NCBI GenBank assembly: GCA_905221605.1
Contig: CAJNDS010001302.1
Coordinates: 644,501 to 708,500 of the forward strand
Length of the DNA stretch: 64,000 nucleotides
DNA from: Symbiodinium natans
Lineage: Eukaryota > Sar > Dinophyceae > Suessiales > Symbiodiniaceae
Reading direction: 5' to 3'
Shown here: piece after piece, positions 33,250 through 44,234 of the stretch
Layout: every line of letters begins with the position of its first letter
How positions within the stretch are numbered: the first letter of the stretch is position 1
Made by a program: the position numbers and the translations under genes
The notes under the pieces: generated by a model
The model's database searches: none
The model's input: only the letters and a program-made list of their open reading frames with translations
Told to the model about the DNA's origin: nothing

Positions 33250-34320
33250 CTAAATTAGGGTGGGAAGTGCAGGTCTAGGTCGCGTAGGAGGCGGTCGTGG
33301 TTTTGCACTGGCATCCAGACCCACCCCGCAGGACCCAGCCCCAGCCACCCCCCGAACCCAGACCCCACCCTCCACCACCTCCCAGACCAGACCCAAGACC
33401 CAACCCCCAGACACCCCCCAAGACCTAGACCCCCCACCCTCCACACCACCCACCAGCACAGACCCACCCCGCCCCCAGAGACATTCCTACTGGCTCCCAA
33501 GGGTACAAAACGGTGGGATGTCTTTTCGAGCCCTACTACCAAGAACCAGCTTAGGACAATCCTATACCCGCACACCCTAAACCCTAAACCCTAAACTTTT
33601 TTGCTGGGGTTCAGGCTTTGTCGGGTTCATGTTTAGACGCCGCGGTTTGGAATCAACATGGTGCCGTTGGTCAGCGAAAAGGGAAGACAGGTGCGCACGT
33701 GGTCCTTTTCAGTTGGTCAAAAGGTCTGTACCTGGAAGCGCGGCACTTGGGTCAGACTTTTTCGGGTTTTGGGTCTTGCGATGTCCAGTAGCAGCCTTTT
33801 TCCTATTGTTGTTCATGTGTTCGGTCTCGAGGTCTCTCTCACAACGACGGAATCCGGCGCTATACTCGTTAGGCAGTCAGTAATCTTAGCTCGCCCACAC
33901 ACTACACTAAATCACTAAATCTCGGCCTTACCCTAAACCCCTATAACCCCTATAACTTCCCCCCCCCCCGCACACAACCCCGAGAAGCTCCATAAGCTTA
34001 GGTCAACAAGTCTACGCACCCAAGCCTCACAAAACTCAATTCCCTTACAGCCGTGTTTAGTTTCCGCTCACCGTTCCTTTAGGAGTCAACATATGTGTAT
34101 TTGCATGTACAGCGCGCTGCGTATTGTTGGGGTTATGGTTCTATGCGGTGCAGAGCTCCCAAGGGAACGAAACCCTTAGGAAAAAGCTGTAGCAACATAA
34201 TCGGCATAGTTCGAATCCATACATAAGTACATAAATCAGTAAGCAAGTAAACATTTGCATAAAGGAGTAATATGTATAAATAGTACACAAAATAGAAGAG
34301 CAAATACACAAACATAAGTC
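33250..34320. other. Unique region without recognised gene
   Basis: Pro-rich purine/pyrimidine-skewed DNA at 33280-33480 opens frames on both strands and is not persuasive as coding. 33600-33920 is open in two plus frames. No family recognised. Confidence 0.4.
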
Positions 34321-34405
34321 CACAAAGGAAGCATATATATAAATATATATATATATATGTTTTTTTCTCTCTCTCTCTCTATATACATATATATATATAG
34401 AAAAA
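34321..34405. repeat. AT and TC dinucleotide microsatellite
   Basis: TATATAAATATATAT, then (TC)n, then TATACATATATATATA. The stretch to 35110 is AT-richer unique DNA with TTCATTCA-like motifs and no gene seen. Confidence 0.85.
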
Positions 34406-35320
34406 GCACACCCAAAATCCCCTCAGCCTCAACACGAAACCCGTCAGGTGCGCTTCCTCGGTGGGGATTGCTACGTCCCTCGCCTTGTGGCCGCGACGGT
34501 GACCCCACGGGAGAGTCGTTGATGCACAAACCCCACACCCAAAATCACCATAGCACTAAAACCCTTCAAAAACCCATCAACCCAAAACCCTAGGCCGTTT
34601 TAGTGTTGTTGTTGCTTGTTAAGACCATGTTTGGTTATACTTTTTTCTGATGATGACTATGTTCATATGTGCGTTGTGCTCCTCGCCCTTGTCTTCTGTA
34701 GTTCTCACACTATCCCCAAGTGCCCACCCCCCAAGGAGAGTGAATACAAATAATAAGCGAGAAGATTAACGAATTGAATTATAATTAGTGGTTTCGTTTG
34801 TATCACTCATTGCGTTCATGCATTCGTTCATATAATTCACGCGCGTCGTTCATTTCCTTCACTCGCTTGCAATTATATTCACTTCATGTATTCACTTAAT
34901 GATTACCATTAGATTTACTACTAGTATTAACATGAAGCCCTTAATGACCAAGAAATCCACCATTGACGCGACACCCTTTTAATCTTGGTGCTGGATTTTC
35001 GGGCGGGCTCATTCTCAAGCTTAACCCACAATTGACCTGTCATTTAGTACCTTTTGGACCTATCTTGACAGGCTTGGAAACAGAGGTTGGGTCTCAAGGT
35101 GTGATGGGTGCTGCGGTTGGACTTTAGGGTTTGGGGTTTAGGGACCCGAAACCCTAAGCCCTAAACCTGAAACCCTGAAACCCTTAAGCCCTTAAACCCT
35201 TAGACCCTTTAACCCTTTAACCCTTTAACCCTTTAACCCTTTAACCCTTAAACCCTTAAACCCTTAAAACCTTAAAACCTTAAACCCTTAAACCCTAAAC
35301 CCTAAACCTTCATAAGCGGT

Positions 35321-35428
35321 CCTGAATCTGCTTGTGCCCTGAAGAGCCAGGTACCTATCGCCAAGCCTGCGGCCGTCGGCACCGCCGCGAGCTACTCCGA
35401 GCCTGTGCAGGCAGCCGCTTGCGCACCT
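35321..35428 (+). CDS. Candidate exon, Ala-rich C-terminus
   Basis: Thirty-six open codons beginning PESACALKSQVPIAKPAAVG, then SYSEPVQAAACAP and TGA at 35429. Good codon texture. Either a C-terminal exon, or it splices at a GC (GCGCACC) before the stop. Confidence 0.55.
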
Positions 35429-35706
35429 TGAGTGCTACGAAACCGGTTTCGGGTTTAGGGTTTAGGGTTTAGGGTTTAGGGTTTAGGGTTTAGGGTTTAG
35501 GGTTTAGGGCCAGGCCCCCCCAACCATAAACCCCCAACCCCCAATCTCAACCCTGACTTTTGAATCCTCAACCCTCCCCAACCTCAACCTCAAGACCCAG
35601 AATCCAAACTCGAAACCTCAAGTCCTAAGCCTCAAGTCCTAAACCTTAAACCTGAAACGCTTTAAACCCTAAACTCTAAACCCTAAACCCTAAAGCCCCA
35701 CTCGAA

Positions 35707-35779
35707 AGCAGCATCGCTGTGTGCCAGGCGAAGAGGCCCATGTTCCTCAGGTGCGGAAAATCGGGAAACACGCGGAAAG
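35707..35779 (+). CDS. Candidate exon, unrecognised protein
   Basis: Reads SSIAVCQAKRPMFLRCGKSG, then NTRK, and ends AAAG|GTTTTTGG. Family unknown. Confidence 0.5.
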
Positions 35780-36563
35780 GTTTTTGGTTTGTCGGGGTCT
35801 AGGCTTTAGGGGTTTACGGTTTAGGGTTTAGGGTTCAGGGTTTTGGGTTTAGGGTTTTCGGGGTCTAGGGGGTTAGGGGTTATGGGTTTGAGGTTTCAGG
35901 GTTCTTGGGTCTGGGTTCTAGGGTTTGGAGTCAGCCGTTTCGGTTTCAGGAATCAGGAACATCCACTTGTTTTAGTAAACTTAAAGCCCGAGTTGCACCC
36001 CTTGAACCTTACACTCTAGCTCAAGTCTGAGCTTAGGTCTTAGAAAATCTCTGGGCTGGAGTCTGGGCCGGAGCCTGGGCCAAGAGTTTTCGGGTTCAAG
36101 GGTTTTTGGGTTTAGGGTTTAGGCCCTAAACCCTAGACCCTAGACCCTAAACTGGAGTCTCGGGGCATGTATGGGACCCCCAACCCTCACCTACAGACCC
36201 TGAAGCTTCACCAGTTATCTGGTTTAGCGGTTTAGGGTTCAGGGTTCAGGGTCCAGGGTTTAGGGTTTAGGGTTTATTTAGGGTTTAGGGTTTCTGGGTT
36301 TAGGGTTCAGGGTTCAGGGTTTAGGGCAGGGGGGTCTGGTCTGGGAGCCACAGCTGGTTGTTTTGGCCTGGGCATGGGGGTGAGACATGCGTGAAGGGCT
36401 GGGCATTTGGGTTTAAGGGTTCAGGGTTTTTGGGTTTTTGGGTCTTAGGATGTAAGGATTCAGGGTTTTAGGGTTTCAGGGTTTCAGGGTTTAGGGTTTT
36501 AGGGTTTTAGGGTGTTAGGGTTTTAGGGTTTTAGGGTTTTAGGGTTTTAGTGCCTCAAGGTCA

Positions 36564-36664
36564 TACTTGGAGGTTCATGGTACTTACTAACCAATTCTAA
36601 GTATACTTATAACTTATAACCATATTAGGGCGATATAAGTACAGTTTTAATTGGTTAATAAGTA
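36564..36664. mobile_element. Family A element copy 2, right end decayed
   Basis: TACTTGGAGGTTCATGG left end and ACCATATTAGGGCGATATAAG interior. The right TIR is lost after AATTGGTTAATAAGTA. Confidence 0.75.
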
Positions 36665-36717
36665 AAGACTTTCGGTGCTTCCAGCAGATTTTGGTGTAAC
36701 TTTGCACGTAAAACTTA

Positions 36718-36840
36718 AACCCTTAACCCTAAACCCTAAACCCTAAACCCTAAAACCTAAACCCTAAACCCTAAACCCTAAACCCTAAACCCTAAACCCT
36801 AAACCCTAAACCCTAAACCCTAAACCCTAAACCCTAAACC
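36718..36840 (-). repeat. ITS, CCCTAAA array
   Basis: About seventeen units, one missing a C. Confidence 0.95.
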
Positions 36841-36860
36841 ACCTCGCGCCCTCCTGGCAG

Positions 36861-36952
36861 GGGCGCTGGCGGAGGCGTCGCCCCTGCCATGGGAGGCTAC
36901 GCGCTGCCCGGCGGGGGCGGCGAGCTGCCAAAGGGCTACGTGAAGCAGGAGG
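36861..36952 (+). CDS. Candidate exon, Gly-rich protein
   Basis: After TGGCAG it reads GAGGGVAPAMGGYALPGGGG, then ELPKGYVKQEG, ending AGG|GTTCCGGG. A Gly-rich hinge followed by a Lys/Glu segment fits an RNA-binding or structural protein, but no domain is visible. Confidence 0.6.
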
Positions 36953-37655
36953 GTTCCGGGTTTAGGGAGTTTAGGGTTCAGGGTTCAGGGTTCAGGATTC
37001 AGGGTTCAGGGTTTAGGGTTTAGGGTTTAGGGTTTAGGGTTTGGGGTTTGGGGTTTGGGGTTTGGGGTTTGGGGTTTGGGCTATGATTCAGAGAATCCCC
37101 TGCTGAGGGTTGAGAGGCTGTCTGCCGTCGGCACGGGGTGAGTGAGGGGCTCTTCTGGGGAGTTTGCAACCTATCTTGCCCTGAATTGTAACCTTTCTGG
37201 GCTTCCTTCTTTGTTGGCAAGCAAGGCATCTTCTGCTTGTTTAGGCCTCCTACCACGTAGTTCAGGGACTCTACGGCCTAAACCTTTCTGAGAAGGTGTC
37301 GATTCGGGTTCGGCCCTGCAATCCTTCTACGACACACCCGGTGTTTGCGCAGTTGTGGGGGTTGCGGTGGGCTAGGGTTTCGGGCTAGGAGTTGAGGGCT
37401 TAGGGCGTGTTACGGTGTAGGGTTTAGGGAGGTTCGGGAGGGAGGGTCCTGCACGTTTTGACGACCTGCAACATCCGGTGTTCATCCCTACAACCTGGAA
37501 ACTTAAACCCTAAAGCTTAAACCCTAAATGCTAATCCCCCCAAAAAAAGTAATTATGGGGCCTTACTGCACAGCGATGGTTGAGGGCCTAGGCTCGAGGG
37601 CTTGGGGATTCAGCGGTTTTTTAGTTCAGGGGTTTACGTTGGTTTGGGTTCAAAT

Positions 37656-37744
37656 TAATTGGGGGGGTTTGCGAAAATCCTAGACCCTCCTAATAGCGTC
37701 GCCCAAATAGTTAAGGTACCTCTCATGTCGGAAGCCCCCCCAAA
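37656..37744. mobile_element. Family E element copy 4
   Basis: GGGGGGGTTTGCGAAAATCC, AAGGTACCTCTCATGTCGGAAGCCCCCCC. Inverted ends. Confidence 0.7.
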
Positions 37745-37956
37745 TCAAGGAGGGAGCTGGGTGCTGCAACGCTTTGGTGAAGGGTTTGGGGTTTCGGGTT
37801 TAGGCGGTTTAGGGTTTTACAGGGCGCTTTTCTGGGGTTTCTCAGGGAAGCTCGCCCGTAATCATAGGGATTGCACTGCTAGGCAACCCTGAAACACGAA
37901 GCCCTAAACCCGAAACCTGCCGCCATCAGCCCAGGTAGGGTGTAGGGCTCTAAGGG

Positions 37957-38088
37957 TAGTTCTATGGGCCCTTAATATGGCCCCTTACCTCCTTTGAAGG
38001 GTTCTGATGTATGGGCCCTTTGGTTGTATAGGGTAAATCAGGGGTCCCCGTTTTAAGGGCACATAGTATGGGACTATGAAACTACCCC
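37957..38088. mobile_element. Family F element copy 3
   Basis: GGGTAGTTCTATGGGCCCTTAATATGGCC at the left and ACTATGAAACTACCC at the right form inverted ends. Followed at once by an ITS (38090-38150). Confidence 0.8.
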
Positions 38089-38164
38089 TAAACCCTAAAC
38101 CCTAAACCCTAAACCCTAAACCCTAAACCCTAAACCCTAAACCCTAAACCGGTTTACTCCCCAG

Positions 38165-38242
38165 CGTTCGGAAGGAAGTTGCCAAGGAGCCCGCCTTTCC
38201 GCTGGGGGCCTGGGATCGCCTGAGGGCCTTCAGGGCGAAAGG
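38165..38242 (+). CDS. Candidate exon, unrecognised protein
   Basis: CCCAG precedes VRKEVAKEPAFPLGAWDRLR, then AFRAK. ITS on both sides. Clear codon texture. Family unknown. Confidence 0.6.
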
Positions 38243-38889
38243 ATTTAGGGTTTAGGGTTTGGGGTTTAGGGTTTAGGGTTTTAGGGTTTTAGGGTTTTAG
38301 GGTTTTGGGGTTTAGGGATGTAATTTGGGTTTCGGTATTTTTTGTTTTTGTTTTCGGGGTTTTGGGCGTTTCCCCACGTTTTTTGAGGAACCCACAGATA
38401 GAATATAGATAGAACAATTCAAAACCCCTACATAGAATATTTTCGGGACCCCTAAAATTCGCACGTTTGGCGGCCTCCCACACACCTCTTGGCGTCTGGG
38501 TTTCCTGGCCCTCGCGTGTTTGTTGGGGCCTCCGTCTCCCCCACCGCAGGGCGCTTCTTCGCCTTAAACTTTAGGCCAGGGTCTTAGGTTATAAACGCCT
38601 CCAGAGTTCAAGAAAGGCGTCGACGTGCTTTAGGCTTTAGGGACCTAGTGTTGCGAGCTTCAGGTATCTCGAGTTTCTTGGGCTGGCTTTGAGTTCTAGG
38701 GCTTTAGCGTGTAGGTTTGTGGGGCTATATATATATATATATATATTGTTTTTTTTCTTCTTTTTGGTGAGAATCTTAAGGATGTCATAATAACTATTGC
38801 ACCCTCCCCCGAAGCGAGCACCCTCCAACCCCACAGCTGATCCATGTTGATCCCGACCCCTAGGGCGCCTCTTAGCGCTAAACTTTAAG

Positions 38890-38998
38890 CCAATATTCTA
38901 TCTATCGTTTTGGGGGGTTTTAACCCTAAACCCTAAACCCTAAACCCTAAACCCTAAACCCTAAACCCTAAATTTATTCTATCTATCGTTTTGGAAAG
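38890..38998. repeat. ITS flanked by 20-bp direct repeats
   Basis: TATTCTATCTATCGTTTTGG occurs at 38894-38913 and again at 38975-38994. Between them lies a CCCTAAA array of seven to eight units. Confidence 0.92.
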
Positions 38999-39064
38999 GG
39001 TTTTTTTTACTGTCAAACATTCTATCGACTTTAGGATGCCTATATGCCTATATGCCCCATACCT

Positions 39065-39215
39065 AGGCCATTAAGCCCCCTCTACCCTAAACCCTAAATC
39101 CCTAACCCCTAAACCCTAAACCCTAAACCCCTAACCCCTAAACCCCAAACCCGTAAACCCCTAAACCCCTAAACCCCCTAAACCCCTAAACCCCTAAACC
39201 CCTAAACCCCAAACC
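39065..39215 (-). repeat. Variant ITS, CCCCTAAA octamers
   Basis: Mixed CCCTAAA and CCCCTAAA units. 39335-39580 beyond is AT-rich with TATATACA palindromes. No gene seen in 39215-40260. Confidence 0.85.
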
Positions 39216-39797
39216 TAGACCTTAAAGCCCCCTCTACACCTACCAGGTTCAACCTCCTCAACAGCCCTGGCATCTGATTGTGGGTCTCGGCAGCGGGGGG
39301 TAGCTAAGCCGAAGGGACGCCTGCTTTATGCAAATAGAAAAAAATAGATAAACACGACATGTACATATACATATACATATATGTATATATATTACATAAA
39401 TATGTGTGTATAGACACCAAGTTAGTTATTCACATGGATTTGTTCGTTTGTTTGTTTTGTTTTCTATAACCCTAAGCCCCTAAACCCGAAAGAACTAAAC
39501 CATTATGTGTATACATATACATGTTTTCTAGATGTGTATATACATATGTATATATATATATGTATATACACGCTTATATATGTTTAGGGAGCTGGTAGGG
39601 TTCAGGGGACTTCTTGGGGCTTGATTTAGGGTTTGGGCCTCGTCAAGCATTAAAGCCTGAACCTAAGCAATGCACCGGGGCAGGGAGGGTTTAGGATTTG
39701 GGGTTCAAAGTTAGGGTTTAGGGTTTAGGGTTTGGGGTTTCGGGTTTCAAGTTAGGGTGTTGGGTTTGGTGTCCAAAGGCCTACGCGATTGCTTCGC

Positions 39798-39829
39798 TTT
39801 TTTTTTTTTTTTGGGGGGGGGGGGGGGGT
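39798..39829 (+). repeat. T-tract followed by G-tract
   Basis: About fifteen T then about seventeen G. The same arrangement occurs at about 24818-24849 and 45695-45728. Confidence 0.9.
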
Positions 39830-40273
39830 TGGAAACCCAAAACCAGACCTTGGGGTTGTGACTTCAAGAGAGTTGGGGTTCCTCGGCCCAGGAAGTAGGG
39901 TTTAGGGTTTTAGGGTTTAGGGTTTAGGATTTAAAGTTTAGGGTTTGGGAGAACTTTTTGTCTTTAGAGTTCAGGGCGGGCTTTAAGGTTTTAGTTTCTT
40001 GGGGTTCTGGTTGAGGGGTTAGGACCTTTGGACACTTTGATTTTTTCCCTGGTTGGTTGGATCTGAGAGGATCTTTTCTAGGAATGCATTCAGAGTCGCT
40101 TCCCATTGCAGTGGGATGTGACCGAAGGTTCCTGATCGGTGGGCAAGGTATGGAAGTTCGTGTTTAGGGTTTACGGTTTAGGGTCTAAGGCTTAAGGTGT
40201 AAGGTTTAGGGTTTAGGGTTTAGGTTTCATGTGTACTTAGGGTTCTGGGGTTTCGGGTTTTGGCGGTTTTGGG

Positions 40274-40380
40274 GATTTCATCACGAAATCTTCGATGCTC
40301 AGAGTAGCGAGGGCGTCCCTTGGTAGACTTGACGGACGCGAGACAGTTCAAAGCACCACCCGGAGCCAACTCAACGGCTT
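40274..40380 (+). CDS. Candidate exon, unrecognised protein
   Basis: Reads DFITKSSMLRVARASLGRLD, then GRETVQSTTRSQLNG, with donor CTT|GTGAAC before an in-frame TGA. Ser/Thr/Arg-rich. Unknown. Confidence 0.5.
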
Positions 40381-40419
40381 GTGAACTGGGAAGCCGGGGT
40401 TGAAAAATCCATCCGAAGG

Positions 40420-40490
40420 CCCTAAGCCCTAAACCCTAAACCCTAAACCCTAAACCCTAAACCCTAAACCCTAAACCCTAAACCCTCAAG
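40420..40490 (-). repeat. ITS, CCCTAAA array
   Basis: Ten units. Confidence 0.95.
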
Positions 40491-40499
40491 GCCCTAAAC

Positions 40500-40590
40500 G
40501 CGCCAGTCGCCTCCCTCCAAAAAAACGCAAAGTTGCAGTCCAATCCTCACTCGACCCCGGAGTCGCCCCGAAACCAAAGGGGCTTTGCTC
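40500..40590 (+). CDS. Candidate exon, unrecognised protein
   Basis: Open from the ITS edge: APVASLQKNAKLQSNPHSTP, then ESPRNQRGFA, running into a family D element. Unknown. Confidence 0.45.
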
Positions 40591-40591
40591 T

Positions 40592-40722
40592 AACTGGCTG
40601 GCTCCTAGTAGGGAATGAGGGGTTGAGGTATCCTATATCGTCCCTATAAGGGTATATATTCATATATTTCTGTAGGGGCCCTGGTTCCCTCCTTCCCTAC
40701 TAAGAACCACTAAGAACCAGGG
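40592..40722. mobile_element. Family D element copy 2
   Basis: CTGGCTCCTAGTAGGGAATGAGG and CCTTCCCTACTAAGAACCA, with a tandem second end ACTAAGAACCAGG. Confidence 0.8.
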
Positions 40723-40910
40723 GGCAAGAGCCTCTTAAAGTTTCGGGCTCTCTAGGATTCCAGGGTATAGCGTTCAGGTCCGAGCTGCTTCCCATCCCTA
40801 CAACCCGTACCTACATCCCTGGAGCCCTCTACACCATGAACTGCATGCCTCACATCCGAGCCCTTTCCGCCCATCTAAACCCTACACTCCGAAGCTCGAT
40901 TCCCTGAACC

Positions 40911-41066
40911 ATGCGCCCCCCCATAAGTCTCACAAGGCTTCTGCTGTGGGTTGGTTCCAGTGCGCGTGCTCTCTTTTGTATGGCTCTCTTCCAATATTCG
41001 TCGTTTGGGGTGGTTTCGGCGTTCGTGAGCAGTCGCACCTGTATCCCTAGCCGCAATACTGGAACG
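40911..41066 (+). CDS. Candidate first exon with plastid-type leader
   Basis: ATG at 40911 opens 55 codons. The start MRPPISLTRLLLWVGSSARA is followed by a second hydrophobic run LLCMALFQYSSFGVVSA and then FVSSRTCIPSRN. A hydrophobic signal sequence ending ..VSA|FV followed by a Ser/Arg-rich segment matches the bipartite targeting leader of dinoflagellate plastid proteins (signal peptide, Phe at the transit-peptide start). A GC donor lies at GGAAC|GCATAA, just before the ITS. The mature protein is unknown. Confidence 0.55.
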
Positions 41067-41275
41067 CATAAACCCTAACCAAAACAACCCTAAACCCTAA
41101 ACCCTAAACCCTAAACTCAAAAAACATGTTCTGGAACTCTAAACCTTGAAGCCCTCAAACTGAGGTCCTGGGAGCCCTAAGCCCCATACACAAGCCCTCA
41201 CTGGCATCCCACGGTAAGAGATCCCCCGAAAAGCCACCTAAACCCTAAACCCGAAACCCTAAACCCCTACTATAT

Positions 41276-41365
41276 GTCCTCAGAGAGGTAGTACAACCCG
41301 AGGGAAGACTCCCTCTTTGCCAAGTGACCTCTTCAGCAATCGCAGGACAAAAGAGCAGTCCGGCT
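41276..41365 (+). CDS. Candidate exon, unrecognised protein
   Basis: Thirty open codons, VLREVVQPEGRLPLCQVTSS, then AIAGQKSSPA and TAG at 41366. It could be the next exon of the leader-bearing gene at 40911, though the phase is not proven. Confidence 0.5.
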
Positions 41366-41552
41366 TAGGGTTCGGTTTTCGGACCCTGGGGGTCCCCTCA
41401 ACACTAAGCCCTCAAAGTTGTTGGAGGGTCTAGGGTTTAGGGTTAAGGGTTAAGGGTTTAGGGTTTAGGTTTTTCGGGTTTAGGGTTTAGGGTTTAGGGC
41501 TGAGGGTTTAGGGTTAGGGTTTAGAGTTTAGGGGTTAGGGCTTACGGTGACT

Positions 41553-41609
41553 CTGGGCTTCGTGCGAAAGCTCTTACCAAAGGCATATCGCACTGCACTG
41601 CAGGAGCAA
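41553..41609 (+). CDS. Candidate exon, unrecognised protein
   Basis: Reads LGFVRKLLPKAYRTALQEQ, then TAG. Amphipathic and basic. Unknown. Confidence 0.45.
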
Positions 41610-41867
41610 TAGATTCATGGCTCGCGCCTAGGTGCGGCCACCATCAGAACGGGAAGAGGGTTCAGGATAGCAGCTTGAGCTTGAGCTATACTTAGGGTTT
41701 AGGGTCTAGGGCTTAGGGCTTAGGGTTTGGGTTTAGGGCTAGGGTTTAGGGTCTGGGGCTCAGGGTTCAGGGTTTGGGTTTTAGGGTTTAGGGTTCAGGG
41801 TTTAGGGCAACTCGAATGGAGTATAGGGCTTGGGTTCCGAACTTTACTGAAAGCCCACCTAGGCTTC

Positions 41868-42003
41868 TAAGCCCTAAACCCTAAACCCTAAACCCTAAAC
41901 CCTAAACCCTAAACCCTAAACCCTAAACCCTAAACCCTAAACCCTAAACCCTAAACCCTAAACCCTAAACCCTAAACCCTAAACCCTAAACCCTAAACCC
42001 TAA
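41868..42003 (-). repeat. ITS, perfect CCCTAAA array
   Basis: About nineteen perfect units. Confidence 0.95.
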
Positions 42004-42054
42004 GCCCAACACCCTCGGGCTTCCTCTAGGACGGACTATGGCATTGTCAATGGG

Positions 42055-42301
42055 TTGGGATGTTCCCCCCTTCTACTAACAGTCCTTAATCGGGATTATA
42101 GTACCCCCCCCCCCCCCCCTATTAGAATCCCTTTTGAGGGCTGTTAGTATAAGGGGGAACCCTAAACCCTGAGCTTTAAGCCCTAAACCCTAAACCCTAA
42201 ACCTAAACCCTAAACCCTAAACCCTAAACCCTAAACCCTAAACCCTAAACCCTAAACCCTAAACCCTAACCCTAAACCCTAAACCCTAAGGAACATCCCA
42301 A
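42055..42301. mobile_element. Family C element copy 2, right TIR split by an ITS
   Basis: Left TIR TTGGGATGTTCCCCC. The right arm reaches GGGGGAAC (42153-42160), is interrupted by a CCCTAAA array, and resumes GGAACATCCCAA at 42290. GGAAC is present on both sides of the ITS. Confidence 0.88.
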
Positions 42302-42477
42302 TCGATGGGTCTTCTCTCTGCCGTGGCAGCTTCTGGCTTGGCTTAAGAGCTGCGCGTGTGAGGCGTGTAGGCATGTGCCGGAGTCATGGGGGCTGCGAAA
42401 CCTACGCCACCACCCCTTTTGGGTTTAGGGTTTAGGGTTTAGGGTTTAGGGTTTAGGGTTTAGGGTTTAGGGCCTGG

Positions 42478-42528
42478 AGCGCCCCAGATGCGGAAGCGAC
42501 ACTTGAGGCGCGCGACGTCGTCACAAAA
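42478..42528 (+). CDS. Candidate exon, acidic peptide
   Basis: Reads SAPDAEATLEARDVVTK, then TAG. Good codon texture, short. Confidence 0.45.
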
Positions 42529-42555
42529 TAGCGCGCAGCCCCCCGCGCCCCGCAG

Positions 42556-42600
42556 GCAGAGATCCGTTCGAAGCAAGCAGGGCCCCAAACAAGACATCTC
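42556..42600 (+). CDS. Candidate exon, unrecognised protein
   Basis: CGCAG precedes AEIRSKQAGPQTRHL. A further open frame with ATG at 42620 (MFFENISVKKPCKPYLNALK) continues to about 42790. Neither is recognised. Confidence 0.4.
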
Positions 42601-42947
42601 TTAACAGGCCCCCACAAACATGTTTTTTGAGAACATTTCTGTCAAAAAACCCTGCAAGCCATACTTGAACGCCCTAAAACAACAAGGCCTCAACTCTAAA
42701 GTCCGCCCTCAGCTGATTTTCGTGGCGTGGCCTTCATTCCAGCGAGGCCCGGGACGGACCCTTCTGTATCAAGGGATTAGGTCGGTTGGGGTTTCGGGGT
42801 TTCGGGGTTTCGGGGTTTCGGGGTTTAGGGGTTTAGGGGTTTAGGGGTTTAGGGGTGATTAGGTTATTAGGGTTTAGGGGTTTAGGGTTTGGGGCTTGAA
42901 GCTGAGTTAGTTTTTGTGTTTTTCTTAGGGGAGGAACAAAAGGGGTG

Positions 42948-43030
42948 GGGGCCGAGGGGGGGAGGGGAGGAGGGGAGGGAGGGGGGAGGGGGAGGGAGGG
43001 AGGGAGGGAGGGGGAGGGAGGAGGGGTGGG
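42948..43030 (+). repeat. Purine-rich GGGAGG tract
   Basis: Nearly pure A/G with repeated GGGAGG and GAGGG. Frames on both strands here are compositional. Confidence 0.85.
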
Positions 43031-43275
43031 GTCCCCATCTCTCCCCAACACGGTCCAGGCAGGGCTCCCCGAATTGAAAGTTGGGGGTTTAATTGGGTTT
43101 AGGGTTTTTTGGGCTGAGGGTTTTGGGTTTAGGGTGTCGAGGGTCCCCGCAAAAAAGAACAACAGCAACCAAGAAACGACGGCAGCTGCGTCTCGTGGCG
43201 CAAGACATGTAGAACCTAAACCCTAAATCCTCACACAACGGGCTTGGTTTCTGATGCTTTTTTGTATACATTTGG

Positions 43276-43364
43276 AGTTTTCCCCCTTATACTAACAGTC
43301 CTGCATAGCAGTATAAGAGGGGGTACTAGAATCCCTAGTAACCGTTAGTATAAGGGCGAACATA
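43276..43364. mobile_element. Family C element copy 3
   Basis: CCCCCTTATACTAACAGTCC, GGTACTAGAATCCC, GTTAGTATAAGGGCGAACA. No ITS inside. Confidence 0.85.
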
Positions 43365-43383
43365 CAGTAATTTCACTGTAGGC

Positions 43384-43455
43384 CATCGTTCCCAAATCCA
43401 CGACAAGCCTGAAATGCCATTCCCACGGGACATTGGGAGATCGACGCGTGACCAG
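43384..43455 (+). CDS. Candidate exon, unrecognised protein
   Basis: Reads HRSQIHDKPEMPFPRDIGRS, then TRDQ, ending CCAG|GTCTTGG. Starts about 20 bp after a family C element. Confidence 0.5.
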
Positions 43456-43509
43456 GTCTTGGGGGTTTAAGGGTTTTCGGCATTCAGGTTTTAACTGTAG
43501 GCCCTTGGG

Positions 43510-43628
43510 ATATATGAAAGGGGGTTTCCGACAGTAGGGGTACCTTATTGGGGTCCTTGTTGTAAGGGAATCCTACTATTTGGGGTGTGTGTTTTGGGGT
43601 TTTTTTAACATTTTCGTAAACTCCCATA
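43510..43628. mobile_element. Family E element copy 5
   Basis: TATATGAAAGGGGGTTTCCGACA, GGGGTACCTTATTGGGGTCC, TTTTCGTAAACTCCCATA. Confidence 0.75.
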
Positions 43629-44127
43629 CGTGTCCCTTGTCGAAAGTTAAACCCTAAACCCTAAACCCTAAACCTTGGTCGCACGGGCCCACCTAGAAAC
43701 GACTTGTAGGAGAACGTCAAAAATTCTTGCAGGAGTGTCCTGGTCATGGACAGGAGGACGCCGCCGCCTGCTTACCATGTTTAGGGTTTAGGGTTTAGGG
43801 TTTAGGGTTTCGGGTTTAGGATTTAGGGTTTAGGGTGTGCGCTAGAAGCCCTCCCTAGCTGCGTGGGTAGGGCTCTTCCTTACATCAGGTCAGGGCCCCA
43901 AGTATATGAGGAAGATGTCAAGTAAGGGGGGGTATTGTTGTTCGCCTACCCCGACATCTGCGAACCCGAACCCTAATCCCTAACGCGCCCGCCGTGCTGA
44001 AGTCCACACGTGTCCATCTGGTCTCGGTTTCGGTCTTGCGCCTCCCTCACAGGCTTTAGGTTTTAGGATTTAGGGTGTAGGGGTTTAGGGTTTAGGGTTT
44101 AGGGTTTGGGGGGTATGGTGTACTACA

Positions 44128-44234
44128 CATGCGGGTTTCCGAAAATGGCGGTACCTTATTGGGTCCTTAGTATACGGGGATCCCACTACTTGGGGATCTA
44201 CTTTGGGGGTCCCTTATCTTTTCGCAAACCCCTC
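44128..44234. mobile_element. Family E element copy 6
   Basis: CGGGTTTCCGAAAATGGCGG, GGTACCTTATTGGGTCC, GGGTCCCTTATCTTTTCGCAA. Then poly-C. The rest of 43640-45420 is ITS, decayed repeats and unique islands without a recognised gene. Confidence 0.75.
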
